This document shows, one piece after another, positions 1-8,143 of a stretch of 47,020 nucleotides of DNA. The position numbers and the translations under genes are program-made. Location of the stretch: the NCBI GenBank assembly GCA_964424455.1, contig CAYRJA010000008.1:1-47020 (forward strand), read 5' to 3'. Every line of letters starts with the position of its first letter. Position 1 is the first letter of the stretch. Under the pieces are notes generated by a model. The model was not told the origin of the DNA and searched no databases. It was given only the letters and a program-made list of their open reading frames with translations. This stretch comes from CAYRJA01 sp964424455. Lineage in GTDB: Bacteria > Bacteroidota > Bacteroidia > Chitinophagales > UBA10324.

Positions 1-95
1 CTCTCCCTTTTTTTAATATTTTTCCCCATCATTGTGTTAATTTGCGTAAGTCCTAACACAATTTATTCTGACGAAGGAAGCATCTCTACATTTAT

Positions 96-109
96 CGAGG
101 GATACCTCG
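96..109. repeat. Short hairpin cgagg-gata-cctcg
   Basis: A 5-bp stem with a 4-base loop lies in the AT-rich region at the left edge. The surrounding text (about 66-120) resembles a degenerate intergenic repeat of the kind common in Bacteroidota, but only this small inverted repeat can be shown here. No gene is visible in 1-159. Confidence 0.3.
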
Positions 110-159
110 CTACACTTGTAACTTGAATCCGCATTTTTATTCTTCAACTAATTTATTTT

Positions 160-335
160 GGGTGTATGAATATTTGCAGCAACAATTATATTGCTCCGCA
201 GGAGCAAAGGCTTGATAATAACTTGAACGAGAAGGTTGTTGCGTCCCTTCGGGACGCTTCAGAGTCTCTGTATTGGTTTTTTACCAAGCTCTTATGCCTA
301 CGGCATAAGTAATCCCTGCAATTATTCATACACCC
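160..335. mobile_element. 176-bp hairpin-rich element with 20-bp terminal inverted repeats
   Basis: The left terminus (160-179) and the right terminus (316-335, reverse complement gggtgtatgaataattgcag) match at 19 of 20 positions. Between them are three perfect hairpins, each with a 3-base loop: 191-207 (stem ttgctcc, loop gca), 241-257 (stem gcgtccc, loop ttc) and 291-309 (stem cttatgcc, loop tac). There is no coding capacity. The terminus is repeated without mismatch at 46969-46988, so it belongs to a dispersed family. It could be a MITE-like non-autonomous transposon or a REP-like palindromic cluster; no target-site duplication is obvious. Confidence 0.65.
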
Positions 336-421
336 TTTATTTTTTAATTATAATATAATATTGTAAATTGGCAGGGGTTCATTAACCTAATGAATTATTA
401 ATAATAATTAAAATTTATTTT

Positions 422-3400
422 ATGAAGAAAATTATACACTTTCATACTACTGTAACAGCACCTGCTGATTCGCACTTTGCCCGGTTAAAAACAGCATTAA
501 AGAGTGTTACAACGTCAGCTATTGTTTTCTGCCTGTTGCTGTTACAACCGGCAATGGCTCAACTGACCGGTACCAAAACTATTGGCGGCACTTCTCCGGA
601 TTACAGCACACTGGCGGCGGCTGTTACCGCATTAAACGGTAGCGGCGTAGGAACCGGCGGAGTTACTTTTGAGTTCCGCGATGGCACTTACGCCGGTGGA
701 ACGGCGGTAGCTGCTATTACCGCTACGGGCACTTCCGCCAATCCTATTGTTTTTCAGTCGGAAAATGATGATGCTTCCTTAGTAACTATCAGCAGCAGCA
801 CAAATGCCGATGTAATTACTTTGCAGGGCTGCTCTTACATTACCTTTAACAACCTGACGATTGACTATACCGGCTCTTCGGGTTATAGCGCCTTAGAGTT
901 AGCTGCCGGATACAACAACGATAATGTAAGTGTGACCAACTGTGTTATGGATGGATCGAGTGCAACCAATACTGCTTATGCTTATTCTGTCATATACGTT
1001 GCCCAAACCAGTAACAGTTATCACAATAATAATTTTGTATTAACCAACAGCAAAGTGCAAGATGGCAGTTACGGGATTTATGTTTCTAATTACAGCAGCA
1101 GCTCTCTCGGAACAGGACTTGACATAGAAGGAAATGAGTTTAAAGACAACTACAGAGGCGGGCTTTATTTGTACTATCAGGATGCAGTTACCATTTCAGG
1201 TAATACCATTCATACCAGTAAAACTTATAGTGCTACTTATGGAATGAATATAAATAGCTGCTCGGGTAAGCATGAGATTACGGATAATTATATCTACACG
1301 GATGGTTCGGGACGAATTAGTTATGGAATCTATTTGAATGGTTCTGCCTCCACTTCAGGCAACAATGCACTGATTGTTAACAATTCCATTCAGGTATATA
1401 ATAGCACAGGCTCTGCCTATGGTATTTATCAGTCAAGTACCAGTAAGTATTATGATATTTATAACAATACAGTTTACATATCCGGAGGGGGGAGTAGCTC
1501 CACCTATCCATACCAAAGCTATACAAGCTCAGATGGTACTAATGTGAAAAATAATGTATTTATGAATAATGGTACAAGTTCTACATCACTTGCTATTGAA
1601 ATTGCTAATACCAGCGGAGTAAGCGCTATTGATTACAACTGTTACTATTGGACTTATGCAAGCCCCTATTTCAGAGGTAAATACGGAACCACGACCTATA
1701 CTACCTTCAGCAGCTATACCACAGCCACCGGCGAAACCAACTCGCTCAATATTAATCCGTCCATGTCTTTTACTTCGGGAGTGGGCTGGAAAGCCACTGC
1801 CAGCGGGCTGACTGGCGCAGGAGAATATTCTTCCTCTATTCCCAAAGATATTGACGGCACTAACCGGTTGGATCCCACTACCATCGGCGCACACGAAAAC
1901 GGTTCCGGCTCTTCTCCGCTGATTACGGCGAGTACTACTTCACTGTCGCAGTTTGTTACTACGGCAGGCACGCCTTCTTCCTCCCAAACTTTTACAGTAG
2001 AAGGGGCAAACCTCACGGCAAACTTAGTAGTAACTGCGCCTACTGATTTTCAGGTGAAAGAACAGGGAGTGGGTTCATTTGGCAGCAGTGTGTCGTTTAC
2101 GCCAAGCGGTGGAACGGTTTCCACTAAAACCATAGAGGTGCGCTACAATCCCTCAGTCGCCGGCTCGCACAGCGGCAATGTAACTAACACCAGCACGGGC
2201 GCCACACAAAAAGATGTAGCTGTAACAGGCGTGTCGAGTAACTGCACCGGTCCGTTGTCCGGCACTTACACCATTAACCCAAGCGCTTCAGCCAGTTGCA
2301 CGAATTACAAAACTTTTGCCGATGCGGTTTCCGACCTGCTGACCGGTACGCGCTCTGACGACAATACTTATTTCAACGGTCCAGGCGTGGGCGGAGCGGT
2401 AGTGTTTGAGGTGGCATCCGGCACTTACAACGAGTCCATAGAACTGACAGCGGTAACCGGGGTTTCTGCTACCAACACCATCACCTTCCGACCGGCAAGC
2501 GGCGCTACTGTAACACTTACTTCCGGCACCGCCCAAACCGTGAACCTGAACCATGTGAAGTATATCATCTTTGATGGCAGGCAAGGCGGCAGTGGCACAT
2601 CTCGAAATTTTACCATTGCCAATACTTACAGTCAGGGAAATGCCATTCAGTTTGTGAATGAGGCGCAGCATGATATTTTCCGATATGTGGTGATAACAGG
2701 AGTCAATAATTCTACCAATGATACTTACAGAGGCGTTGTCCGCTTTTCCACGAGTACGCGAACCAATGGTAACAGCAACAATACCATTGAACACTCCCAG
2801 TTGAGAGATGGCTCCACCACCCCGCGTGAGTTGATTTATGCGGCAGGTACTACAGGTAAACTCAACAGCGACAACACCCTTTCCAACAATGAGTTCTTTA
2901 ACTTCTTTCAAGCCAGCGGCACTTCCATCGGCATCAACATTACAGATTACAACTCCGACTGGGATATTACGGATAACGACTTTTACCAAACCGCTACAAG
3001 AACACCTACTTCCTCTACCACCACTTACGCTATCTATATCGGCAATATTTCTGACGGGAATAATTTTCAGGTAACGGGCAACAGCATTGGCGGCAGTACG
3101 GTGGATGCGGGCGGCAGCGCATGGACAGTAGGCGGCACCCAGAACAATACTTTCACCGGTATTTTTATTGATACTTATGAAGGTTCCGGCTCTGTTACCA
3201 GCAGCGTATTGAATAACACTATTGCCAATATAGACTGGACCTGTCAGAATAATTCTTCCCTGTCTTATCCCGGAATCTGGGCGGGTATTTACGCCAGCGA
3301 TGGTGACATTAACATCGGCAACACTACCGGAACGGGAAATGTTATCGGCAGCGCTACGGGCACCGGATCCATAACCATTACCACCAATACAGACGGAGCG

Positions 3401-5305
3401 GGAAGCTATGGTATTATTTTCGCAAGTGCAGTTGGCTCCAAGAGTAATAAAATCGCTTACAACACGATTGGTTCTGTTACAGTGGCGGGAGCGAGTACTT
3501 CCATCTCCAGCAGCTTCTTCGGTATTTATACGCCTGCCAACAGTTTAACCATTACGAACAACTTAATCGGCAGCACGGTTACCGCCAACAGCGTTCAGGC
3601 ATCTACGGCAAGCACGGGCACATACAACACTCAGCGGATACACGGCATTGAGATAGGATCCGGTTCTGGCACCGATGTTATTTCCAACAACACCATTGCC
3701 AACCTGCAGAATAATTATGCAGGCACTGACGACAACGGAGAGATAAGAGGGATTGTAACTTTTTCAGGAGCAGTAGAGCAAATTACCGGCAACACTATCT
3801 ATAACCTCAGCACTGCCAGCGGTAATACTGCCGGAGGCGAAGATGCATCGGTGATTGGTATCTCTGATCTTTCTACCGCTTCAGATCAAATTATTTCGCA
3901 GAATGTTATTCATTCCCTTTCCAACACTTCTGCTTCGGGAGATGTAGAGGTGAACGGTATTTATTTCAGCGGAACAAGCACCAGCACCAGTGAGACATTG
4001 GTGGACCGCAACTTTGTTCACAGTTTAACCGCTTCTACTTCCGGCACGGCAAAAATCAACGGTATTCAGATTGACCGCAGCAGCGTGGGCGCTTATCAGA
4101 ATAACCTTATCCGCCTCGGTATTGATGGATCAGGGAACAGTATAGGGGCGGGATATGCGTTTACCGGTATCCTTATCAATTCTGAAAACTTTAACCCTAA
4201 GGCGCAGCAGATTTATTTTAATACGGTGTATATCGGCGGCACCAACATTTCGGGCTCGGCTGTTACAGCAGCATTCAAACGGGAAACCGCTATTACTTCC
4301 ACTCCGCCGAATACGGAGAACATCAAAAACAATATTTTCTATAATGCGCGGACTAATTCAGGCGGCTCCGGTACTCATTACGGCATTATGCTTCCCGCCA
4401 ACACGAGTACAGCTTCTGATTACAATGTGCTGGAAGCAGATGGCACGGGAGGCGTGTTAGGGTCGTTCAACAGCACTGATTACACCACTCTTGCCAACTG
4501 GCAGACAGCATCAGGAATGGATGCCAACAGCCAGCAGGTAACGCCCGACTTTGTGGATGCTACCGGTAACAGTTCCAGTGTGGATTTGCATCTGGATAAC
4601 GCCAGTTCCACCAATAATACTTACATTAAGGAACAGGGGGTAGCTATTTCAGGTATTACCATAGATTATGCGGGTGACACACGGCAGGACCCGCCGACCA
4701 TTGGTGCGCTTCAACTGGAGGGGGTTCCCTTACCGATTCAGTTGGTTTCGTTTACCGCGGATAAAGTAAATAATGGTTTAGCGGCGCTGTTACAGTGGAC
4801 TACGGCTACTGAAATAAATAATGACCGGTTCGAGGTGGAAAGCGCCTCATCCACCGCAGGAGATGAACTTGTTTTCAACCAGATCGGTGTGGTGAAAGGC
4901 AACGGCACTTCTACTGTAACACATCAGTATTCCTTTACGGATGATGCTGCCGGGAAAACAGGAACAATCTATTACCGGTTGCGGCAGGTGGATGAAGACG
5001 GCAGCTATACCTATTCGGACATAAGAGCGGTTGACTTTGGCGATAGTGGGCTGTTACAGTCAGCAGTATATCCCAATCCGGCAACTGACCAGTTACATTA
5101 CACAGTAACTTCTCCCGATGAACGGAGTGTAACCGTTTCCATTTCCAATATTATCGGGCAGGAAATATTTGTTCAGACGGTAGTATTCAGCCCGGGACAG
5201 AATCATTTGAGTTTCGACATCGGCTCACTGGCGCAGGGGACTTATATCCTGAACATCCGCACGGCAGGGGAAGAAGCGACGCATCTGAAGTTTGAGAAAT
5301 TTTAG
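422..5305 (+). CDS. T9SS-exported right-handed beta-helix surface protein
   Basis: A 1627-residue secreted protein. Residues 1-46 form a long signal peptide (hydrophobic 32-42, probable cleavage after AMA46). Residues about 50-490 and 615-1430 are Asn/Thr/Ser/Gly-rich and repeat units of the type 'I-x-N-N-x-I', typical of PbH1 parallel beta-helix coils. A beta-sandwich-like segment (about 500-610) separates the two helices, and another (about 1435-1540) precedes the C-terminus. The last 80 residues begin with VYPNPATDQL and end in a Gly-Thr-Tyr-Ile-Leu strand motif, which is a type A T9SS sorting domain. Export across the outer membrane by T9SS and surface attachment or release are inferred from this. 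Such helices often bind or cut polysaccharides, but I see no recognisable catalytic motif, so substrate and activity are unknown. Four or more antisense open frames over it are shadows. Confidence 0.85.
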   Translation: MKKIIHFHTTVTAPADSHFARLKTALKSVTTSAIVFCLLLLQPAMAQLTGTKTIGGTSPDYSTLAAAVTALNGSGVGTGGVTFEFRDGTYAGGTAVAAITATGTSANPIVFQSENDDASLVTISSSTNADVITLQGCSYITFNNLTIDYTGSSGYSALELAAGYNNDNVSVTNCVMDGSSATNTAYAYSVIYVAQTSNSYHNNNFVLTNSKVQDGSYGIYVSNYSSSSLGTGLDIEGNEFKDNYRGGLYLYYQDAVTISGNTIHTSKTYSATYGMNINSCSGKHEITDNYIYTDGSGRISYGIYLNGSASTSGNNALIVNNSIQVYNSTGSAYGIYQSSTSKYYDIYNNTVYISGGGSSSTYPYQSYTSSDGTNVKNNVFMNNGTSSTSLAIEIANTSGVSAIDYNCYYWTYASPYFRGKYGTTTYTTFSSYTTATGETNSLNINPSMSFTSGVGWKATASGLTGAGEYSSSIPKDIDGTNRLDPTTIGAHENGSGSSPLITASTTSLSQFVTTAGTPSSSQTFTVEGANLTANLVVTAPTDFQVKEQGVGSFGSSVSFTPSGGTVSTKTIEVRYNPSVAGSHSGNVTNTSTGATQKDVAVTGVSSNCTGPLSGTYTINPSASASCTNYKTFADAVSDLLTGTRSDDNTYFNGPGVGGAVVFEVASGTYNESIELTAVTGVSATNTITFRPASGATVTLTSGTAQTVNLNHVKYIIFDGRQGGSGTSRNFTIANTYSQGNAIQFVNEAQHDIFRYVVITGVNNSTNDTYRGVVRFSTSTRTNGNSNNTIEHSQLRDGSTTPRELIYAAGTTGKLNSDNTLSNNEFFNFFQASGTSIGINITDYNSDWDITDNDFYQTATRTPTSSTTTYAIYIGNISDGNNFQVTGNSIGGSTVDAGGSAWTVGGTQNNTFTGIFIDTYEGSGSVTSSVLNNTIANIDWTCQNNSSLSYPGIWAGIYASDGDINIGNTTGTGNVIGSATGTGSITITTNTDGAGSYGIIFASAVGSKSNKIAYNTIGSVTVAGASTSISSSFFGIYTPANSLTITNNLIGSTVTANSVQASTASTGTYNTQRIHGIEIGSGSGTDVISNNTIANLQNNYAGTDDNGEIRGIVTFSGAVEQITGNTIYNLSTASGNTAGGEDASVIGISDLSTASDQIISQNVIHSLSNTSASGDVEVNGIYFSGTSTSTSETLVDRNFVHSLTASTSGTAKINGIQIDRSSVGAYQNNLIRLGIDGSGNSIGAGYAFTGILINSENFNPKAQQIYFNTVYIGGTNISGSAVTAAFKRETAITSTPPNTENIKNNIFYNARTNSGGSGTHYGIMLPANTSTASDYNVLEADGTGGVLGSFNSTDYTTLANWQTASGMDANSQQVTPDFVDATGNSSSVDLHLDNASSTNNTYIKEQGVAISGITIDYAGDTRQDPPTIGALQLEGVPLPIQLVSFTADKVNNGLAALLQWTTATEINNDRFEVESASSTAGDELVFNQIGVVKGNGTSTVTHQYSFTDDAAGKTGTIYYRLRQVDEDGSYTYSDIRAVDFGDSGLLQSAVYPNPATDQLHYTVTSPDERSVTVSISNIIGQEIFVQTVVFSPGQNHLSFDIGSLAQGTYILNIRTAGEEATHLKFEKF

Positions 5306-5370
5306 GATTGATACAGGAGAAATATTTTTCTTCAGTTATTTTCCAAAAGAAATTATTGAAGAATAACCCA

Positions 5371-5389
5371 GGGAAGTGTTACACTTCCC
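5371..5389. terminator. Bidirectional terminator-like hairpin centred on TGTTACA
   Basis: gggaagtgt-t-acacttccc is a perfect 9-bp inverted repeat (in practice a 7-bp stem with a 5-base loop). It lies between the converging beta-helix gene and the GNAT-like gene and overlaps the latter's stop codon at 5379-5381. T-rich sequence follows on the plus side. The TGTTACA word is at the centre of the hairpin. Confidence 0.5.
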
Positions 5390-5858
5390 GTCTTTTCAAA
5401 ATTAGATTTGTTTTAGTAGCTAATTTTTCGGCTAACTGATTTCCCTGTGTAGTAAATGGCCACACCAATAAGTATTTTATAGAGTGATCTTTTTGGATTT
5501 TGTTAATTGTGTCCATACACATTCTGCAGGTCATTCCTTTTCCACGATACTCAGGTAGTGTGATAGCGGAACATAAATAAATGGCATCGTATTTCGTTTC
5601 GGATTCTGTTCGCTCAAACAGTTCTTGCTCCGTTATTTTCTTTGTTACAAACAAATTCATGATTGCTTCGGTAGTGGGAATCAACAGCGTCCAAATACAC
5701 GGACCGTTTCCTTCATTGTATTCTGAAAAAACTGCAGGGTGAATTTTTAGAAGTCTTTCCCTTACATCTTCACTAATCTGTATTTGCTGCGGATCGTTGC
5801 GTGTATCAAATACTTCATCAATGATTTGCATCATCCGTTTCAAATTACTTTCTTTCAT
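5379..5858 (-). CDS. GNAT-like acetyltransferase
   Basis: A 159-residue protein with no signal peptide or membrane segment. The best clue is the stretch around residues 93-110, where a beta strand (IYLCSAITL) is followed by PEYRGKGMT, which fits GNAT motif A: the R/Q-x-x-G-x-G/A loop that binds the pyrophosphate of acetyl-CoA. The N-terminal part is less conserved and probably binds the acceptor. The acceptor cannot be predicted. It is transcribed away from the desaturase promoter region, 39 bases after the desaturase stop, so it may be the second gene of that transcript. A diverged GNAT fold with lost activity remains possible. Confidence 0.6.
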   Translation of the reverse strand: MKESNLKRMMQIIDEVFDTRNDPQQIQISEDVRERLLKIHPAVFSEYNEGNGPCIWTLLIPTTEAIMNLFVTKKITEQELFERTESETKYDAIYLCSAITLPEYRGKGMTCRMCMDTINKIQKDHSIKYLLVWPFTTQGNQLAEKLATKTNLILKRREV

Positions 5859-5897
5859 AGTTGAAAATATGGGGAATGAGCTGTAACACCCTGGATT

Positions 5898-6650
5898 TTA
5901 CGCCATATAATTCAGGTCGTTGTTTCTCCTCAGCTTAATTAATTTTAATTTATCCAACAGCAGGATAACCGGATACATCGGATCGAATTCATGCCATTTT
6001 ACTCCGAAGTTTGCCCTGCCACCGTACTGGTGATGATTGTTGTGATATGATTCGCCCCACATCAGAAAATCAAACGGCAACAGGTTTTTAGCCGTGTCAT
6101 TTAATTTGAAATTGATGTAGCCATACTTATGTGCAAACCAGTTGATAATCACTCCATGAACCGGACCCATCACATAATGAACAGGCAGCAATAAAAACCA
6201 CCACACACTTGGAGCGAATGCAATATAAAACGCAGTATAAAGGACTCCCCATGCAATGCGTGTTCCCCATAAGTCAAAGAATTTATCTACTGCATCCCAA
6301 CGTGGGATATTCTTTGTAAACTTAGCTTCAACCGTCATCCTGTCGTAAAGAATATCAGTGTAAATCTTTTTTGTCTTCCACATCATGTCAAAAAGATTTC
6401 TTGTGTATTTCGGAGAATGTGGATCTTTTTCAGTGTCCGCATAAGCATGGTGCATACGGTGCATAATACCATAAGCCTTCGGACTCAGGTAAGATGACCC
6501 CTGAAAAATACCTGAAAGAATAAAGAATACTTTTTCCATGCGTTTAGACATGGAGAACATTCCATGCGCCGAATAGCGATGAAGAAAAAAAGACTGAGTA
6601 AAAAGCGACAGATACCAATGTGCTATAAAGAAGATGAGGATAATAAGCAT
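5898..6650 (-). CDS. Membrane fatty acid (acyl-CoA/acyl-lipid) desaturase
   Basis: A 250-residue integral membrane di-iron desaturase. The three histidine boxes of the family are present in order: HRYSAH at about 24-29, HRMHH at about 64-68, and SYHNNHH near 202-208. Hydrophobic membrane segments lie at the N-terminus, around 40-50 and around 135-165. It most likely introduces a cis double bond, delta-9 type, into membrane acyl chains and so tunes fluidity. It is slightly shorter than many family members because the N-terminal extension is missing. A Bacteroidota-type promoter lies 20 bases before the start codon. Regiospecificity and acyl carrier cannot be told from sequence. Confidence 0.88.
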   Translation of the reverse strand: MLIILIFFIAHWYLSLFTQSFFLHRYSAHGMFSMSKRMEKVFFILSGIFQGSSYLSPKAYGIMHRMHHAYADTEKDPHSPKYTRNLFDMMWKTKKIYTDILYDRMTVEAKFTKNIPRWDAVDKFFDLWGTRIAWGVLYTAFYIAFAPSVWWFLLLPVHYVMGPVHGVIINWFAHKYGYINFKLNDTAKNLLPFDFLMWGESYHNNHHQYGGRANFGVKWHEFDPMYPVILLLDKLKLIKLRRNNDLNYMA

Positions 6651-6669
6651 GAACGATATATTTGATTCC

Positions 6670-6699
6670 CAAAATTACGCTCTTTGATACCAAAATCAA
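6670..6699 (-). promoter_or_regulatory. Promoter of the desaturase gene (-7/-33 type)
   Basis: On the minus strand TAATTTTG (6670-6677) matches TAnnTTTG, and a TTG (6697-6699) lies 19 bases further upstream, as expected for the Bacteroidota housekeeping sigma factor. The start codon is 20 bases downstream. Confidence 0.55.
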
Positions 6700-6717
6700 T
6701 CAGGGGACTTCAATCCT

Positions 6718-6792
6718 TTATATCATATCTTTCTCTACATCCGCTTTCACCAGCGCCCCATTTTTCAAAATCGGAACTATAGCTATTAACTG
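6718..6792 (-). pseudogene. comB: Remnant of a second comB 3' end
   Basis: Read on the minus strand this stretch encodes the last roughly 24 codons of ComB, ending IVPILKNGALVKADVEKDMI and then TAA. It matches the real comB 3' end (7347-7406) at 55 of 60 bases over 6721-6780. Four of the five differences are silent third-position changes and the fifth is a Val-to-Ile change. The reading frame runs into a stop just beyond 6793 and the similarity ends there, so it is a fragment. The mostly synonymous divergence implies that both copies evolved as parts of working genes, which points to allele exchange and not simple duplication and decay. Confidence 0.85.
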
Positions 6793-6812
6793 ACAGTCTC
6801 ATTAATTTTAAA

Positions 6813-6820
6813 TACTTTTG
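6813..6820 (+). promoter_or_regulatory. -7 promoter box of the toxin-antitoxin pair
   Basis: TACTTTTG fits TAnnTTTG and lies 14 bases before the antitoxin ATG at 6835, leaving a short leader. No clear -33 TTG is seen. Autoregulation by the antitoxin-toxin complex is usual for this class, but no operator repeat stands out. Confidence 0.5.
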
Positions 6821-6834
6821 TAAAAATCATTTGC

Positions 6835-7047
6835 ATGTTTACTTCAGTTGATAAAGTGCTTGACGAAATAATGCAGTTGGATTACGCAACCAGAGAAATG
6901 CTGGTAGAAATTATCAGTAAAAGACAGATTGAAGAACGGAGAAAAGAAATAAGTCAAAACGCAAAGAAGTCACTTACTGATTATAAGCGTGGTAAATCAA
7001 AGGTTTATTCTTCCCGGGAACTTATCTGCCACCTTCATTCACTTTAA
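6835..7047 (+). CDS. Putative type II antitoxin
   Basis: A 70-residue, highly charged, mostly helical protein (residues about 5-55 alternate acidic and basic helix formers, RQIEERRKEI). Its size, its position five bases ahead of a RelE/ParE-type toxin, and a C-terminal tail rich in Lys and Ser (YKRGKSKVYSSREL) suit an antitoxin whose tail wraps the toxin. The N-terminal 'LxxVLDEIMQLD' pattern resembles small helical antitoxins common in Bacteroidota and Cyanobacteria, but I cannot assign a named family. The call rests on the neighbour more than on a motif. The pair lies between two comB 3' ends, which marks it as acquired. Confidence 0.6.
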   Translation: MFTSVDKVLDEIMQLDYATREMLVEIISKRQIEERRKEISQNAKKSLTDYKRGKSKVYSSRELICHLHSL

Positions 7048-7052
7048 CCATA

Positions 7053-7337
7053 ATGCCTAACCGGAAACTTGTTACAAGCAAGTCATTTGAGAAATTCTAT
7101 AAAAGATTTACGAAGAAAAATATTGAATTGCAAAAGGCAATAGACCGATCACTGAAGTGGCTTGAGAAAGATGCTTTCGCCGGGAATCTTAAAACTCACA
7201 AATTGAGTGGTAATTTGTTGGGCTTGTTTGCTTGTTCATGTGGATATGATTGTCGTATCATATTTTCCATTCAAAAGGAAAAAGAGAAAGAGATTATTCT
7301 TCTTATTGATATTGGAACACACAACGAAGTTTATTAA
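7053..7337 (+). CDS. RelE/ParE-superfamily toxin (YafQ-like mRNA interferase)
   Basis: A 94-residue basic protein with the RelE-fold order: N-terminal strand and helix (SFEKFYKRF, residues 11-19), a second helix with KAIDRSLKWLEKD, then strands containing CRIIFSI (about 68-74) and ILLIDIGTHNEVY at the C-terminus. The ending 'GTHxxVY' and the central 'hKLSGNLxG' segment are typical of YafQ/RelE toxins, which cut mRNA in the ribosomal A site. The His in GTH is a plausible catalytic residue by family analogy. It starts five bases after the antitoxin stop and clearly shares its transcript. A DNA-gyrase-poisoning ParE role is the alternative. Confidence 0.75.
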   Translation: MPNRKLVTSKSFEKFYKRFTKKNIELQKAIDRSLKWLEKDAFAGNLKTHKLSGNLLGLFACSCGYDCRIIFSIQKEKEKEIILLIDIGTHNEVY

Positions 7338-7343
7338 ACAACA

Positions 7344-8081
7344 TCATATCATATCCTTTTCTACATCCGCTTTCACCAGCGCTCCATTTTTTAAAATCGG
7401 AACTACAGAAGTTAAATCGGGACGAAGGCAGTATTTAATATCATTCAATACGCCAAAGCGAGCCAGCCGGCGATAGTGTGACGACTGTTTCATAAAATGA
7501 AATAAATCACGGCGTGAATTGAGATACAATTTCTCGGCAGCAAAAGCCGAATCGCTATCCACAATAAAATAATCTTTCAGGTGATTGATTACAGCGCCAG
7601 CGAATACTGTGTCTTCCAGATTAAATTTATCTTTCCATCCTGAACACAGCAACAGGGTGTCTCGGCTTTCGCCAATCAGCCATTTTACAAGAGCAGAAAA
7701 ATTCAGAAATCCTCCTATGATAACATGGTAGGCGCTCTCTGACATTTTAATTGCACGGGTTCCATTAGTAGTAGTGAGTACAAGATTTTTTCCTTTTACC
7801 ACTCCATCCATAAATTCGAAAGGTGAATTTCCATAAGCAAATCCTTCCACCTTTTGTCCGCCTCTTTCGCCTGCCAGAATGTGATTAGGTTTATCTTTAT
7901 AAGACAAGCACTCTTCTATACTTTCTACCGGAATTACACTCAGTGCGCCCTGATCAAGCGCCACCGTCATTGTAGTGGTAGCGCGCAATACATCTATTAC
8001 TACCACTACCTTATCTTCCAGCGGATAAAGATTCAGCAGATTAGGGGTGAGCACTACATCAAGAGAAGATTTGTCTGGCAT
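7344..8081 (-). CDS. comB: Probable 2-phosphosulfolactate phosphatase (ComB family)
   Basis: A 245-residue soluble protein of the ComB family, which hydrolyses 2-phosphosulfolactate to sulfolactate with Mg2+. Family hallmarks visible are VVVIDVLRATTT near residue 30, AGERGG near 70, the NSP motif near 84, and the block LVLTTTNGTRA near 101-111. In methanogens this is a coenzyme M step; bacteria without coenzyme M also carry it, possibly for sulfonate metabolism, and the real substrate here is not known. Sulfate activation genes lie about 11 kb away but are not linked. Its 3' end is the site where the toxin-antitoxin cassette adjoins and is duplicated at 6718-6792; the gene itself is full length. 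Confidence 0.85.
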   Translation of the reverse strand: MPDKSSLDVVLTPNLLNLYPLEDKVVVVIDVLRATTTMTVALDQGALSVIPVESIEECLSYKDKPNHILAGERGGQKVEGFAYGNSPFEFMDGVVKGKNLVLTTTNGTRAIKMSESAYHVIIGGFLNFSALVKWLIGESRDTLLLCSGWKDKFNLEDTVFAGAVINHLKDYFIVDSDSAFAAEKLYLNSRRDLFHFMKQSSHYRRLARFGVLNDIKYCLRPDLTSVVPILKNGALVKADVEKDMI

Positions 8082-8143
8082 TGCTTAGAATATCGAGTAT
8101 TGAACAGAGGTTTTGAAATGATGAAATACAAAAGTCTCTTCAA

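Noticed and set aside
191..309. The three hairpins as ordinary transcription terminators
   Set aside because: None is followed by a T tract, they share one design, and they are enclosed by matching terminal repeats, so an element explains them better.
2288..2989. 233-codon open frame antisense to the beta-helix gene
   Set aside because: Its residues show no family features and it lies wholly inside a well-supported gene with low-complexity codon use; it is a shadow frame.
6718..7406. The two comB ends as a simple transposon target duplication
   Set aside because: Target duplications are short and start identical; here at least 60 bp are duplicated with mostly silent differences, so allele exchange fits better.
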